A stretch of DNA of 64,000 nt, taken from Lachnospiraceae bacterium P6B14 (GTDB lineage: Bacteria; Bacillota; Clostridia; Lachnospirales; Lachnospiraceae). The notes under the pieces are model-generated. The model saw only the letters and a program-made list of their open reading frames with translations, did not search any database and was not told the origin of the DNA. The stretch is from the NCBI GenBank assembly GCA_000687695.1, contig JHWZ01000002.1, positions 186,001-250,000 of the forward strand. The letters are read 5' to 3'. Positions 51,108-60,966 of the stretch are shown piece after piece. The position numbers and the translations under genes are program-made. Each line of letters begins with the position of its first letter. Position 1 is the first letter of the stretch.

Positions 51108-52619
51108 CTACAGCGGTATGTTTCCGTGTTTTTTCTCGATCCTGTCGATCGACTGTTTGTTTCTGCATATGAGCAGGTCGGCGTAGATTCGCTCACGTGT
51201 GGCCTCGGGTCTGATGACCTCGTCCACATAGCCGTTCATTACGGCGACCTGCGGATTCATGAACTTCTCATTGTATTCATCTATCTTTTCCTGACGGAAG
51301 GCCTGTTTTTCTTCAGGCGACATATCCTTCATCTGTTTTCCGTACAGGATATCAGCAGCACCCTCGGCGCCCATAACGGCGATCTCTGCCGTAGGCCACG
51401 CGTAGACAAAGTCAGCACGCAGATGCTTTGAGCTCATGGCGATATAAGCTCCACCGTAGGCCTTTCTGAGGATGACGTTTATCTTGGTCGTGGTAGCCTC
51501 GGAATAAGCGTAAAGAACCTTGGCTCCATGTCTGATGATGCCCTTGTATTCCTGATCTTTGCCCGGCATAAAGCCCGGTACGTCGGTGAGTGTTATGATC
51601 GGAATATCATAAGCATCACAGAAACGAATGAGCCTGGCTACCTTGTCAGAGGAGTCGCAATCGAGCACTCCTGCGAGATAGTTCGGCTGGTCACATATGA
51701 GACCGATCGTGATGCCCTTTATCTTTCCGAATCCTACTACGACATTCTTTGCAAACTCTTCCTGGATCTCTATGAAGGAATCAGGATCGACTATTCCGTT
51801 TATCACATCGTGTATATCGTAGCTCTGATTGCTGTGTTCTGGAAGTACATGCGCTAAATCTTCATTAAAGGTGACGTCATCTGCGTAGTTTATTCCCTGA
51901 TTTAACGGATTATGTTCAGCCTTGTTTTGATAGCAGGGAGGAAGTATGCCTATGAGCTGTCTGACCTTCTTGAAACAGGAGGCCTCATCCGGCATACGGA
52001 AATGAGCAACACCGCTGGTCTGAGCATGTACTCTGGAACCGCCGAGATCCTCGGCAGTGATATCTTCATTGGTTACGCTCTTTATAACCTTGGGTCCGGT
52101 CACGAACATCTGGGAGATGTCATCGATAACAAAGATGAAGTCGGTGATGCCCGGAGAGTAGACTGCTCCGCCTGCGCAGTTTCCTGCTATGATGGAGATC
52201 TGTGGTATGTATCCCGAAGCCATGGTATTGTAATAGAATATCTCACCGTATCCTGCAAGGGCGTTGATACCTTCCTGGATTCTGGCGCCGCCGGAGTCGT
52301 TTATTCCGATGATGGGACAACGGTTTTCTATAGCAAGCTTTATCGCATTTGCTATCTTGAATCCGTGCATTTTTCCGAGGGTTCCGCCTATAACGGTGAA
52401 GTCCTCCGCGTAAACGACCACAGGCTGTCCGTCTATGGTACCATAGCCGGTGATGACACCATCATACGGGAACTGTCCCTTTTTGATATTGAAAGCGTCT
52501 TCAAGGTTGGTTATACCCGAACCGATCTCACGGAAGCTGTCCTGATCGAGCAGGTGACAGATTCTCTCGAGAGCGTGAAGCTTGCCCAGCTTGTGCTGTT
52601 TTTCCATATTATATTCCAT
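51108..52619 (-). CDS. Acyl-CoA carboxyltransferase (carboxylase beta subunit)
   Basis: A 503-residue member of the propionyl-/methylmalonyl-/acetyl-CoA carboxyltransferase family (PF01039). Two crotonase-fold halves carry the oxyanion-type motifs NDSGGARIQEGI, NCAGGAVYSPGITD and DVPGFMPGKDQE, with a late RKAYGGAYIAMSSKHL. It moves carbon dioxide between biotin and an acyl-CoA, either in a biotin carboxylase complex or a decarboxylase. No biotin carrier, biotin carboxylase or decarboxylase gene is nearby, so the substrate and direction are open. ATG 52619 follows TGGAGG. Confidence 0.92.
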   Translation of the reverse strand: MEYNMEKQHKLGKLHALERICHLLDQDSFREIGSGITNLEDAFNIKKGQFPYDGVITGYGTIDGQPVVVYAEDFTVIGGTLGKMHGFKIANAIKLAIENRCPIIGINDSGGARIQEGINALAGYGEIFYYNTMASGYIPQISIIAGNCAGGAVYSPGITDFIFVIDDISQMFVTGPKVIKSVTNEDITAEDLGGSRVHAQTSGVAHFRMPDEASCFKKVRQLIGILPPCYQNKAEHNPLNQGINYADDVTFNEDLAHVLPEHSNQSYDIHDVINGIVDPDSFIEIQEEFAKNVVVGFGKIKGITIGLICDQPNYLAGVLDCDSSDKVARLIRFCDAYDIPIITLTDVPGFMPGKDQEYKGIIRHGAKVLYAYSEATTTKINVILRKAYGGAYIAMSSKHLRADFVYAWPTAEIAVMGAEGAADILYGKQMKDMSPEEKQAFRQEKIDEYNEKFMNPQVAVMNGYVDEVIRPEATRERIYADLLICRNKQSIDRIEKKHGNIPL

Positions 52620-52648
52620 GGTGATCCTCCATTGACTGATATAGTCCG

Positions 52649-52677
52649 AGTATATCAGGAAATCAGCCGAAAGTCAA
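52649..52677 (-). promoter_or_regulatory. Promoter of the carboxyltransferase gene
   Basis: On the minus strand TTGACT (52677-52672) and TATACT (52654-52649) with a 17 bp spacer. Confidence 0.82.
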
Positions 52678-52701
52678 CAGGTGATGAGGCGTGGTTTTGT
52701 G

Positions 52702-52731
52702 TTGACTTGTATCCCGGAATAATGGTATAAT
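52702..52731 (+). promoter_or_regulatory. Promoter of the teichoic-acid block
   Basis: TTGACT (52702-52707) and TATAAT (52726-52731) with an 18 bp spacer, divergent from the carboxyltransferase promoter. Confidence 0.82.
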
Positions 52732-52775
52732 ATCGGTTGCAAATACTGTGTTTGCACACTCAGATGGAGGTTGTC

Positions 52776-53165
52776 GTGAAAAAAGTCATTACTTACGGAA
52801 CGTTTGATCTGTTTCATATTGGCCATATTAATCTCCTGAAGAGAGCAAAGGAACTGGGAGACTATCTGATAGTAGCCGTATCAACCGACGAGTTCAACGC
52901 CGTTAAGAGAAAAAGCGCATACCACAGTTATGAGGAAAGAAAAAGGATACTTGAGGTGTGTCGGTATGTGGACGAGGTCATCCCCGAAATGACCTGGGAA
53001 CAGAAGGTTAGCGATGTGGTAAACAACGATATTGATGTATTCGTGATGGGAGATGACTGGGAAGGAAAGTTCGACTTTCTGAAGCAGTACTGTGAGGTGG
53101 TATATCTTCCACGCACGGAGATCATATCCACCACCAGGATAAAGGACGATTTGAAACGTGGATAA
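52776..53165 (+). CDS. tagD: Glycerol-3-phosphate cytidylyltransferase
   Basis: A 129-residue nucleotidyltransferase making CDP-glycerol from CTP and glycerol 3-phosphate for teichoic acid. It has [20 protein letters not shown] (HxGH at His14-His17) and the second signature [14 protein letters not shown]. The length is normal for TagD/GCT. The best start is GTG 52776, five bases after TGGAGG. The stop overlaps the next gene, which uses its product. Confidence 0.94.
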   Translation: MKKVITYGTFDLFHIGHINLLKRAKELGDYLIVAVSTDEFNAVKRKSAYHSYEERKRILEVCRYVDEVIPEMTWEQKVSDVVNNDIDVFVMGDDWEGKFDFLKQYCEVVYLPRTEIISTTRIKDDLKRG

Positions 53166-54342
53166 AAAATATGTAGGATACAGACTGTTCGGAATGATGT
53201 TTTCTATGTTCCGCCTGTTTCCCGTAGATCGAAATAAAGTATTCTTCATAGCTACTCATGATGACAGCCCTGAAGGAAATATCGCTTCGGTAGCCGGAGC
53301 CATAAAGAAAAAAAGACCTTCCATGAGGTTTATTTACCTGACGAAAAAGGACAAGCCATGGAGGTTCTTTTCATTTTTTGTTAAAAAAGCCTATCACATG
53401 GCTACATCAGGTGCGATAATCCTTGACAATGTATTCATGCCGATGGCTTATACTCCCATCTCGAAAAAGACGGTTGTGATCCAGCTGTGGCACGGGACGG
53501 GCACGATAAAAAGATTCGGGCTTGATGTGGAGAAAGGGAGTGTTGCCCGTATCGCGAAAAAGGGTAACAAAAGGCTCACCTGGCTCATAGTAAACGGCGC
53601 GAGATCAAAAAAACAGTATGCGTCAGCGTTCAGGGTGGATGAGTCGAGGATAAGGACGCTGGGATTGCCGAGGACGGATCTTTTTCTGGATCAGACCTTT
53701 TTGGAGAAAAGAAAACGCCGGTTTTTCAGGTATATGAGAGGAAGGATCGATCATCCGGAAGAAAAACGATATGTGCTCTATGCTCCGACCTTCAGGGATG
53801 ATCAGAAGGAGAGACCGGGACTCATGCTCGATCCAAAGAAGATCCTCGGAAAGCTGGAGGATGACGTGGTGCTTTTGCTCAGATTCCATCCTCATGTCGC
53901 GGAGAGCTTCTCACGGGACATGGAAAGGACCGGGATGCCACATGGTGTTTACGACAGAGTAGCAGATGTCTCTGATTATCCGGGAGTGACGACTCTTTTG
54001 GCTGTGGCGGATGTTCTCGTGACGGATTATTCTTCCATCGTTTTCGAATATGCCCTTTTAAAAAGGCCAATGATCTTTTATGCATACGACTTAGACAGGT
54101 TTAGAAAAAGCGGAAGAGGGTTTTATGAGGATTATGAGATTTTCGTCCCGGGACCTGTAGTACGAGATGAACAGGGCTTGGGAAAAGAACTTTCTTGCGC
54201 GCTCGGAAAAGCCGGAGAGAATAAGAATGGCAAAGCGCGTATCGAGGCATTTTTGCGTGATAATTACCGTAGGATGGACGGAAGAGCAGCGGAGCGCGTG
54301 GCTGCTCTGGCGCTTAGAGAAAAATTCTCTCGACAAAGCTGA
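53158..54342 (+). CDS. CDP-glycerol glycerophosphotransferase-family protein
   Basis: A 394-residue TagB/TagF-type enzyme that adds glycerol phosphate (or ribitol phosphate in TarL-type members) from a CDP precursor to a wall polymer. The conserved motif [15 protein letters not shown] near residue 105 holds the catalytic-type His, RFHPH near residue 240 is another family signature and [17 protein letters not shown] near residue 285 lines the CDP site. The start is a GTG inside tagD (eight-base overlap). It is a single-domain enzyme without the extra glycosyltransferase domain of some TagF proteins. Confidence 0.92.
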   Translation: MDKKYVGYRLFGMMFSMFRLFPVDRNKVFFIATHDDSPEGNIASVAGAIKKKRPSMRFIYLTKKDKPWRFFSFFVKKAYHMATSGAIILDNVFMPMAYTPISKKTVVIQLWHGTGTIKRFGLDVEKGSVARIAKKGNKRLTWLIVNGARSKKQYASAFRVDESRIRTLGLPRTDLFLDQTFLEKRKRRFFRYMRGRIDHPEEKRYVLYAPTFRDDQKERPGLMLDPKKILGKLEDDVVLLLRFHPHVAESFSRDMERTGMPHGVYDRVADVSDYPGVTTLLAVADVLVTDYSSIVFEYALLKRPMIFYAYDLDRFRKSGRGFYEDYEIFVPGPVVRDEQGLGKELSCALGKAGENKNGKARIEAFLRDNYRRMDGRAAERVAALALREKFSRQS

Positions 54343-54358
54343 AAAGATGATGTATAAT
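54330..54358 (+). promoter_or_regulatory. Promoter inside the end of the glycerophosphotransferase gene
   Basis: TCGACA (54330-54335) and TATAAT (54353-54358) with a 17 bp spacer, ahead of the LCP gene. Confidence 0.65.
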
Positions 54359-54410
54359 GTTTTAGTTGAGTTTGTTTTAATTATGAAGGAGACAACAAGG
54401 AGACGTAAAC

Positions 54411-55958
54411 ATGGGAAAGCTGATGGATAGGAAGCTGAGCTTCGTTTTTATATTTTTACAGCTGCTGTTTTCGATAGCACTGTGCGCGATACTGTTTTAT
54501 GTTGGGTTTATCCCCGATAAATACGTGATCGCTGCGATAATACTCTGTGTGGTGCTGATGGTATATCAGATATGTGCGCAGATAGCGGACTCGAGCTTCA
54601 TCATAGGAAGAGTTTTGAGTGTGGCTTTTTGCCTGATATTCCTGGCGGGAGGCTATTATCTGTATGATACCTACCACGCGATGGCTCAGATATCCGGGGC
54701 GGATGTCAAGATAGACGTCATATCGTACTACGTGCTGAAGGACGATCCCGCGCAGAGTTTGAAGGACGCAAAGGATTACAAGTACGGAATACTGTCGGTC
54801 ATCGATCGTGAGAATACCGACAAGGCTCTTGCCGAGGCAAAGACTGAGGTAGGACAGGATCTGCAGATCATCGAGTTCCAGGATTCGTCAACACTTGTGG
54901 ATGCGCTTTATGCAAAAGAGATCCAGGTGGCGGTGTTCAACCAGGGATTCGTCAATTCGATAACGGATAAGTTCAAAACATTTAAAAAAGACACGAGAGA
55001 GCTCGTCCAACACGAGATCGAGACCAAGATCGAAGATGAAGAGGAAGAAGAAGAGGAAGATGATTACGCTACCAGCGTGACGACGCAGCCGTTCATAGCG
55101 TACTTAAGCGGTATCGATGTTTACGGAAAGCTTTCCACGACATCGAGAAGTGATGTAAACGTTTTGGTCGTGGTCAATCCTCTTACAAAGAAGCTTCTGT
55201 TGATATCAACGCCTCGAGATTACTATGTTCCGCTATATGACAGCAAAGGCAATTCGAAATCAGGCGGAGTGGGAGACAAGCTGACGCATGCCGGTATTTA
55301 CGGAGTTGAGGTCTCGATGGGAACGCTCGAGCACCTGTACGGTATCGATATAGACTATTTCGTCAGGGTGAACTTCTCATCAGTAAAGAACATAGTAGAT
55401 CTGTTGGGTGGAGTTAAGGTTTATTCGGACTTTGATTTCTTATCTACGGTAGGACCTTATAAGGGCGGACATTATCAGTTCAAGAAGGGCTACAACAAAG
55501 TAGACGGAAAGAAAGCACTGGCGTTCTGTAGAGAGCGTAAGCATTTCGCAAACGGTGACTACCAGCGTGGACGAGATCATCAGCATATGATCGAGGCCAT
55601 CCTGAACAAGGTGATGAGCCCTGCAGTGCTCGGAGATTATCCGGCACTCCTAAAGGAAGGAAAGAAGAACTTCCAGACAAATATGTCTACAAAGAAGATC
55701 GTATCTCTCTGCAAGATGCAGCTTGACGATATGGCAAAATGGAAGATCAGTTATGCAAATGCCGCCGGAAACGGAACAACAGCTTATACGTATTCGATGC
55801 CGTCTACAAGGCTCTATGTATGCTCTCCGGATATGAACTCGGTGGCAAAGATCAAAGCAAAGATTGATAAGTTTATGAATGAGCGTCCGGGCGATGGTAC
55901 GAAGGGGACAGATAACGTCGGAACAGCTCCTCTGAATGATCAGGGAACAAATCAGTAA
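54411..55958 (+). CDS. LytR-CpsA-Psr (LCP) family wall polymer ligase
   Basis: A 515-residue membrane protein. Three helices (about 8-90) precede an external accessory domain (about 95-220), a short Glu-rich stretch (IEDEEEEEEEDD) and the LCP catalytic domain (about 235-420: SRSDVNVLVVVNPLTKKLLL; STPRDYYVPLYDSKG; KLTHAGIYGVEVSMGTLEHL; the arginine-rich CRERKHFANGDYQRGRDH). LCP enzymes attach wall teichoic acid or capsule to peptidoglycan from undecaprenyl carriers. The acidic insert is unusual. It fits the envelope-polymer block. Confidence 0.94.
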   Translation: MGKLMDRKLSFVFIFLQLLFSIALCAILFYVGFIPDKYVIAAIILCVVLMVYQICAQIADSSFIIGRVLSVAFCLIFLAGGYYLYDTYHAMAQISGADVKIDVISYYVLKDDPAQSLKDAKDYKYGILSVIDRENTDKALAEAKTEVGQDLQIIEFQDSSTLVDALYAKEIQVAVFNQGFVNSITDKFKTFKKDTRELVQHEIETKIEDEEEEEEEDDYATSVTTQPFIAYLSGIDVYGKLSTTSRSDVNVLVVVNPLTKKLLLISTPRDYYVPLYDSKGNSKSGGVGDKLTHAGIYGVEVSMGTLEHLYGIDIDYFVRVNFSSVKNIVDLLGGVKVYSDFDFLSTVGPYKGGHYQFKKGYNKVDGKKALAFCRERKHFANGDYQRGRDHQHMIEAILNKVMSPAVLGDYPALLKEGKKNFQTNMSTKKIVSLCKMQLDDMAKWKISYANAAGNGTTAYTYSMPSTRLYVCSPDMNSVAKIKAKIDKFMNERPGDGTKGTDNVGTAPLNDQGTNQ

Positions 55959-55979
55959 AACTACGTAATATGGTGCAAA

Positions 55980-56023
55980 ACCGGGTGGGTCAGTATGACT
56001 TGAACCCGGTTGTTGCTGTTTTT
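55980..56023 (+). terminator. Rho-independent terminator-like hairpin
   Basis: A 7 bp stem ACCGGGT (55980-55986) with ACCCGGT (56004-56010), with an inner GTCA/TGAC pair, is followed by a T-rich run ending TTTTT just before the next ribosome site. Confidence 0.75.
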
Positions 56024-56036
56024 AAGGAGAAGGTTA

Positions 56037-57311
56037 GTGGATAACAGACGCGAAATAGTTTTCTCTCCTCCCGACATGACCGATGAGGAGGTAGAGGAGG
56101 TAAAAAAGGCGCTTTTATCTGGATGGATCACTACAGGACCCAAGACAAAAGAGCTCGAAAACATGCTGGCGGATTTCTGTGGTACGGACTTGTTTGTCTG
56201 CTTTAATTCAGCTACGGCCGCGATGGAGATGACCTACAGATTGCTGGGGATAGGTGAGGGTGATGAGGTTATCACGACAGCCTATACCTATACTGCCACA
56301 TCAAGTGCGATATGCCATGTGGGAGCAAAGCCGGTGATGGTGGATATCCTGGGCGACAAGGTCTATGAGGAAAAAAGATATATAGGACACAGCCCGTATG
56401 AGCCTGATTATGATGAGATCGACAGGGCTTTTTCAGAGAAAACAAAGGCTATAGCGCCCGTTGATATCGCAGGTGTTATGTGTGATTATGACAGGTTAGC
56501 AGAGATCGCCAAAGCTCATGCAGGAGATTTTTCTCCATCCGACAACCGCTATCAGAAAGCGATGGGAAGGGCTGTGATCGTGGCGGATTCGGCGCACGGA
56601 CTCGGCGCATCGAAAAACGGAAAGATGAGCGGGCAGAAGGCCGACTTTACGACTTTTTCGTTCCATGCCGTAAAAAACCTCACTACCGGTGAGGGCGGTG
56701 CAGTCACTTGGAGAAAGATCGAAGGGATCGATAATGAGGACATCTATCACGAGTACATGCTTCTGTCATTGCATGGCCAGTCAAAGGATGCTCTCGAAAA
56801 GACAGAGATCGGTTCGTGGGAGTACGATATCATCTTCCCGGGGTACAAATGCAATATGACGGATATCCAGGCAGCGATAGGTATCGCACAGTTGAGGAGA
56901 TACCCGGGGCTTCTGAAGAGAAGAAGAGAGATAGTCAATCTGTATGACGAAGGGATCAACAGGATAAGCAGGCTCACCGGTGTAAATATCACCTCTCTTG
57001 CACACTATACCGAGACTTCGACATCGAGCGGACATCTGTATCTGATGCGAGTGGGAGGTTATACTCACAAGGACAGGTGCAGACTCATCAGGCTGATGGC
57101 GGAGAAGGGAGTCCCGGCGAATGTCCATTACAAGCCGCTCCCGATGCTCACCGCGTACAAAAATATGGGTTACAGGATCGAAGACTGTCCCAGGGCTTAT
57201 CAGTACTACGAAAACGAGATAACATTGCCGCTTCATACCTTGCTTTCAAATGATGATGTGGCATATATTCTTGACGTCCTTACGGATGCATTAAAGGACA
57301 ATGAAGGATAA
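56037..57311 (+). CDS. DegT/DnrJ/EryC1-family sugar aminotransferase
   Basis: A 424-residue PLP enzyme transferring an amino group to a nucleotide-keto sugar for envelope glycan synthesis. Features: NSATAAMEMTYRLLGIGEGD, TTAYTYTATSSAI, VADSAHGLGA, the PLP lysine in FSFHAVKNLTTGEGG, and NMTDIQAAIGIAQL. Start GTG 56037 behind AAGGAGAAGG. The nucleotide-sugar substrate cannot be told, and no matching dehydratase gene lies in the window. Confidence 0.93.
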   Translation: MDNRREIVFSPPDMTDEEVEEVKKALLSGWITTGPKTKELENMLADFCGTDLFVCFNSATAAMEMTYRLLGIGEGDEVITTAYTYTATSSAICHVGAKPVMVDILGDKVYEEKRYIGHSPYEPDYDEIDRAFSEKTKAIAPVDIAGVMCDYDRLAEIAKAHAGDFSPSDNRYQKAMGRAVIVADSAHGLGASKNGKMSGQKADFTTFSFHAVKNLTTGEGGAVTWRKIEGIDNEDIYHEYMLLSLHGQSKDALEKTEIGSWEYDIIFPGYKCNMTDIQAAIGIAQLRRYPGLLKRRREIVNLYDEGINRISRLTGVNITSLAHYTETSTSSGHLYLMRVGGYTHKDRCRLIRLMAEKGVPANVHYKPLPMLTAYKNMGYRIEDCPRAYQYYENEITLPLHTLLSNDDVAYILDVLTDALKDNEG

Positions 57312-57328
57312 GTGATCCGGGAGAGATT

Positions 57329-58906
57329 ATGTTTACAAATGCTTTGCAAAAGCTTTATATAAGCCTTCTTTCACCATGGATTCCGTTTGTATCGAGGATT
57401 CCTGACAAGTGGCGCTATCGTCTCATCACTGCCTGCTTCATGGTGGATCTGGTACTGTTTTGCATAGTCAGATATGTGCTCAGAAGAGAGAGCTATTTTT
57501 ACAATACGGCACTCGGTATCATGCTCATGATCGCGATAGCGATATTGTCACTTGATAAAACGTTAAAGCTCGTTAACTGGCACAGATCCATAAGGATCGT
57601 CTGGTTTGGGATGTGCATAGCGTTTACGGTATCGGATGTTTTGGTTCCGAAAAAAGTCACCGGACTCGGCGTAGTGCTGGCTTTGGTGTTTACCGGAGTA
57701 TTTTTCGTGTGGCAGAACCACTCCAGGCGAGATCTGTTGTGGGAGAGTGCGAAAAAGGCGATCAGATACATCTTCGTTCTGATGACCGTGGTGTGTTTTC
57801 TGTTCAGGCCCATATATGAGGGCGGCAGATACGCGGGGATATTTACAAACCCGAACACCTTCGGACTTTACCTCATAGTGATCGCGGCAGTGTATCTGTC
57901 CGATCTTGACTGGGAGGTTGCGACCGGCAGATACTGGTACAAGGCGATACCGACATATATAGGCCTGGGCCTGACATTTTTCTACCTGGCACTGACACAG
58001 GGGAGGACGTCGCTCGTCACCGTCGTACTGCTGGTGGTGATGTGGGTAGTGTTCAAGATCCACAATGGTATCCGCACTCACAGGTGGAGATCATTTTTGA
58101 AAAATATCGTGATGGTGCTCATCTTTTCGGCGCTGGTTTATCCGGTGTCGAGAGCGGCAGTGACGTATCTGCCATGGATAGTCGGGCATCCCATAATCTT
58201 TGACGGCGAGAGTCTGTATCTGTACGACGGAAGCAAGATCGGTGATCTCGGTGAGACTGTCATCGCGGAGCCTGATCTGAATGCGGAGTCTCTGATCGAG
58301 GGATATATGCCGGCTGCGGAGATCACGGATAAGGGAGATACATATGAGCCCGCTGCTTATCAACCGCAGGTTTATGAGCCGGCGCCGGGATCCAGATATG
58401 ATCAGACTACGGATGCTCCGGAGAAGCCTCTGGTACCGCAGACCATGATGGAGAGATTTTGGTATCTGCTCGAACACACTGAGGGACTAAACGCCCTGAC
58501 ATCAGGACGTATAGAGATATACAAAGGTTACTACAAACAGCTGAATTACAAAGGACATGAGAGTGTCGCGCTGACGATCAACGGATCCACGCGAGCGCAT
58601 GCACACAACAACTGGTTGCAGTTCGGATATACCTACGGGTATTTCGGGATGATCTTTTACGGGATCATGACTGTCTTGGTATTTTTCTACTCTTTGAGTT
58701 ATTACAAAAAGAGATCCAGGAAAAATGCGAGCTATGCATTTTTGATACCGGCAGTGTGTGTCGGGTTCATCGCGGCGACCGTGACGGAATGTCTGTTTTT
58801 ACCTTTCGAGGTGTTCCCGGCATTTATGTTCTGGTTTGTATGCGGGGAGCTGTTTGAAAAAGAGCTTATACCAAATCGATTTAAAAGGAGTATGCAAAAT
58901 GAGTGA
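57329..58906 (+). CDS. O-antigen ligase-like membrane protein
   Basis: A 525-residue protein with about eleven membrane helices and a long external loop (about residues 285-395) that is unusually acidic and proline-rich. The Wzy/WaaL-type signature region is LALTQGRTSLVTVVLLVVMW near residue 215, and the conserved histidine cluster is RAHAHNNWLQFGYTYGYFGM near residue 428. The family joins or polymerises lipid-linked glycans outside the membrane. It overlaps tarI by eight bases. Confidence 0.87.
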   Translation: MFTNALQKLYISLLSPWIPFVSRIPDKWRYRLITACFMVDLVLFCIVRYVLRRESYFYNTALGIMLMIAIAILSLDKTLKLVNWHRSIRIVWFGMCIAFTVSDVLVPKKVTGLGVVLALVFTGVFFVWQNHSRRDLLWESAKKAIRYIFVLMTVVCFLFRPIYEGGRYAGIFTNPNTFGLYLIVIAAVYLSDLDWEVATGRYWYKAIPTYIGLGLTFFYLALTQGRTSLVTVVLLVVMWVVFKIHNGIRTHRWRSFLKNIVMVLIFSALVYPVSRAAVTYLPWIVGHPIIFDGESLYLYDGSKIGDLGETVIAEPDLNAESLIEGYMPAAEITDKGDTYEPAAYQPQVYEPAPGSRYDQTTDAPEKPLVPQTMMERFWYLLEHTEGLNALTSGRIEIYKGYYKQLNYKGHESVALTINGSTRAHAHNNWLQFGYTYGYFGMIFYGIMTVLVFFYSLSYYKKRSRKNASYAFLIPAVCVGFIAATVTECLFLPFEVFPAFMFWFVCGELFEKELIPNRFKRSMQNE

Positions 58907-59624
58907 TGCAAAGATCTATGGAGTAGTACTTGCAGGAGGAATGGGAAGCCGTATGGGCACCCAGGATAAACCGAAGCAGTATCTGCAGGTGGGCGACAAG
59001 CCTATTCTTATCCATACCCTCGAAAAGTTTTATATCGAGAGTGAGTTTGAAAAAGTGATCGTGCTGTGCCCGAAGGAGTGGATAGCTCACACGAAAAATC
59101 TCGTCAAAAAATATCTGGGCGACGATGGGCAGAGAGTGGTCGTGATATCGGGTGGAGATACCAGAAACGAGACCATCATGAACGCCATCGGGTTTATCGA
59201 TTCCGAGGGGAATCTCGATGATCAGACCATCATAGTGACGCATGACTCCGTAAGGCCTTTTGTTACAAAGAGGATCATAGATGAAAATATCAAGTACGCG
59301 AAGGAGTTCGGAGCGTGTGATACGGCGATGCCCGCTACTGATACGATAGTTATCAGTGAGGACAACGATGTGATATCGGAGATCCCTGAGAGAAAAAAGA
59401 TGTATCAGGGTCAGACACCTCAGACGTTCCAGGCGCAGAAACTGAAGGAGTTGTATTTGTCGCTCACGGACGAGGAGAAGTCGATACTGACGGATGCGGC
59501 GAAGATATTCGTTATGAAGGGCGAGCGTGTGCATATCGTTGAGGGCGAGGTGTACAATATCAAGATCACGTATCCGTACGATCTGAGAGTTGCGGAGGCG
59601 CTAATTCAGGGAAATATAGAGTAA
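58899..59624 (+). CDS. tarI: D-ribitol-5-phosphate cytidylyltransferase (IspD-like)
   Basis: A 241-residue cytidylyltransferase of the IspD/TarI family: VLAGGMGSRMGTQDKPKQYL at the N-terminus, THDSVRPFVTKRIID, and QTPQTFQAQKLKELY. IspD (isoprenoid) and TarI (CDP-ribitol) are hard to part by sequence. The TarJ-like dehydrogenase gene downstream and the wall-polymer context favour TarI, making CDP-ribitol from CTP and ribitol 5-phosphate. Start ATG 58899 has AAAAGGAG eight bases upstream and lies inside the previous gene. Confidence 0.88.
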   Translation: MSDAKIYGVVLAGGMGSRMGTQDKPKQYLQVGDKPILIHTLEKFYIESEFEKVIVLCPKEWIAHTKNLVKKYLGDDGQRVVVISGGDTRNETIMNAIGFIDSEGNLDDQTIIVTHDSVRPFVTKRIIDENIKYAKEFGACDTAMPATDTIVISEDNDVISEIPERKKMYQGQTPQTFQAQKLKELYLSLTDEEKSILTDAAKIFVMKGERVHIVEGEVYNIKITYPYDLRVAEALIQGNIE

Positions 59625-59634
59625 TGACGCGCCG

Positions 59635-59760
59635 GATACTATTCCGACGCGTTAGCGCGGTCGGAGCAAATATTCCTCGCTCGCACGTATACGAACTGGA
59701 ACAGTTCGTTGGGCTCACTCGGAATATTTCTCCTGCCGCTAACGCTGATAGGATAACTAT
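59635..59760. repeat. Palindromic element between tarI and tarJ, unit 1
   Basis: An imperfect inverted repeat of about 125 bases. Outer arms GCGTTAGCG/CGCTAACGC (starting at 59649 and ending at 59745) and AAATATTCC/GGAATATTT pair, and the tip is a perfect hairpin ACGAACTG-GAA-CAGTTCGT (59690-59709). It contains TTCCTCGCTCGCAC (59673-59686), found inverted in unit 2. Confidence 0.82.
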
Positions 59761-59902
59761 TCAGAAAACCAGCGCCGCCGGCGCTGACACAATCAGATTT
59801 CAGAAAACCAGCGCACGAGCGGCGGTAGTTTTCTTCCGAGGAGCACTTTATATGTGCGAGCGAGGAAGAAAAGCTACCATAGCGCTCGGCGCGGAGGGGT
59901 AG
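59760..59902. repeat. Palindromic element between tarI and tarJ, unit 2
   Basis: It begins with a 16 bp direct repeat, TTCAGAAAACCAGCGC (59760-59775 and 59799-59814). The second copy opens an imperfect hairpin running to about 59892, with arms TTTTCTTCC and GGAAGAAAA and outer GAGCG/CGCTC. It carries GTGCGAGCGAGGAA (59854-59867), the complement of the motif in unit 1. Open frames across this region are chance. Confidence 0.8.
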
Positions 59903-59906
59903 TTGT

Positions 59907-60932
59907 ATGTTAAATGTAGTGTATAGATTAGTGGCTCCGGGTAGATTTGAGGTCGAATTCTCGGATATCGAATTGAACAGTGATATCACGATTGTCAGAC
60001 CGACGCATCTGTCGATATGTCACGCGGATCAGAGATATTATCAGGGGTTGAGGCCACCGGCGGTTATGAAGAAAAAGCTGCCGATGGCGCTGATACATGA
60101 GGGTATCGGTGAGATCGTGTGGGATGGCAGCGGGCAGTTTGAGCCCGGCGACAGAGTCGTTATGGTACCGAACACTCCGGTAGAGGATGATCCGTTTGTG
60201 GCGGAGAATTATATCCGATCGTCCAAGTTCAGGAGCAGCGGGTATGACGGATTTATGCAGGATCTGGTCGATATCAGACCAGACAGAGTCCTTCGGGTGC
60301 CTGACAGTGTCGAGTCCGAAGTGGCGGCGTTCACGGAGCTTGTCAGTGTGAGTACCCATGCTATCAGAAGGATGGATATGATAGCGAACGGTAAACGTGA
60401 TACTATCGGGATATGGGGAGACGGTAATCTCGGTTTTCTTACCGCTCTTATGTACAGATATATGTATCCTGAGGCGGAGCTAATCGTGTTCGGAATGAGT
60501 GAGAATAAACTCGCTGATTTCTCGTTCTGTGACGATACTTACCTTACTGAGGAGATACCTGATGACCTCGTTATTGACCAGGCATTCGAGTGCGTCGGAA
60601 GTGAGGGAGCCAGATCCGCGGTTGATCAGATAATCGATCATATAGCACCTGAGGGATCCATCTCACTGATGGGAGTCAGTGAAAACCCGATAGCGATAAA
60701 CACCCGTATGGTCCTGGAAAAGGGATTACGTTTATTCGGAAGCAGCAGAAGCGGTGTGGAGGATTTTAAAAAGACCTTGCAGGTCTATGAGGAGAATCCG
60801 GATCTCGTTTCGGAACTTCACAGAATAGTAGGACATGTTGTGAATGTCAGAAATATGGATGACATGAAACATGCTTTCGAGCTCGATCTGCAGAGCAAAT
60901 CAGGAAAGACGGTTATGGTGTGGAATAAGTGA
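59907..60932 (+). CDS. tarJ: Ribitol-5-phosphate dehydrogenase (alcohol dehydrogenase family)
   Basis: A 341-residue zinc-type medium-chain dehydrogenase that supplies ribitol 5-phosphate from ribulose 5-phosphate for TarI. It shows LSICHADQRYYQG (catalytic Cys), LIHEGIGEIVWDGSGQFEPG with GDRVVMVPN, and the nucleotide-binding GIWGDGNLGFLTALMYR near residue 168. The structural-zinc cysteine loop is absent, as in TarJ proteins. The position behind tarI fits this role. It is separated from tarI by about 280 bases of palindromic repeats. Confidence 0.9.
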   Translation: MLNVVYRLVAPGRFEVEFSDIELNSDITIVRPTHLSICHADQRYYQGLRPPAVMKKKLPMALIHEGIGEIVWDGSGQFEPGDRVVMVPNTPVEDDPFVAENYIRSSKFRSSGYDGFMQDLVDIRPDRVLRVPDSVESEVAAFTELVSVSTHAIRRMDMIANGKRDTIGIWGDGNLGFLTALMYRYMYPEAELIVFGMSENKLADFSFCDDTYLTEEIPDDLVIDQAFECVGSEGARSAVDQIIDHIAPEGSISLMGVSENPIAINTRMVLEKGLRLFGSSRSGVEDFKKTLQVYEENPDLVSELHRIVGHVVNVRNMDDMKHAFELDLQSKSGKTVMVWNK

Positions 60933-60966
60933 TAAAAATGTTCAGTGTTTGAAGAGGAGATAGCAG

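Noticed and set aside
59624..59902. Plus-strand open frame of 92 codons between tarI and tarJ
   Set aside because: It overlies two palindromic units, has no ribosome site and its composition follows the repeats.
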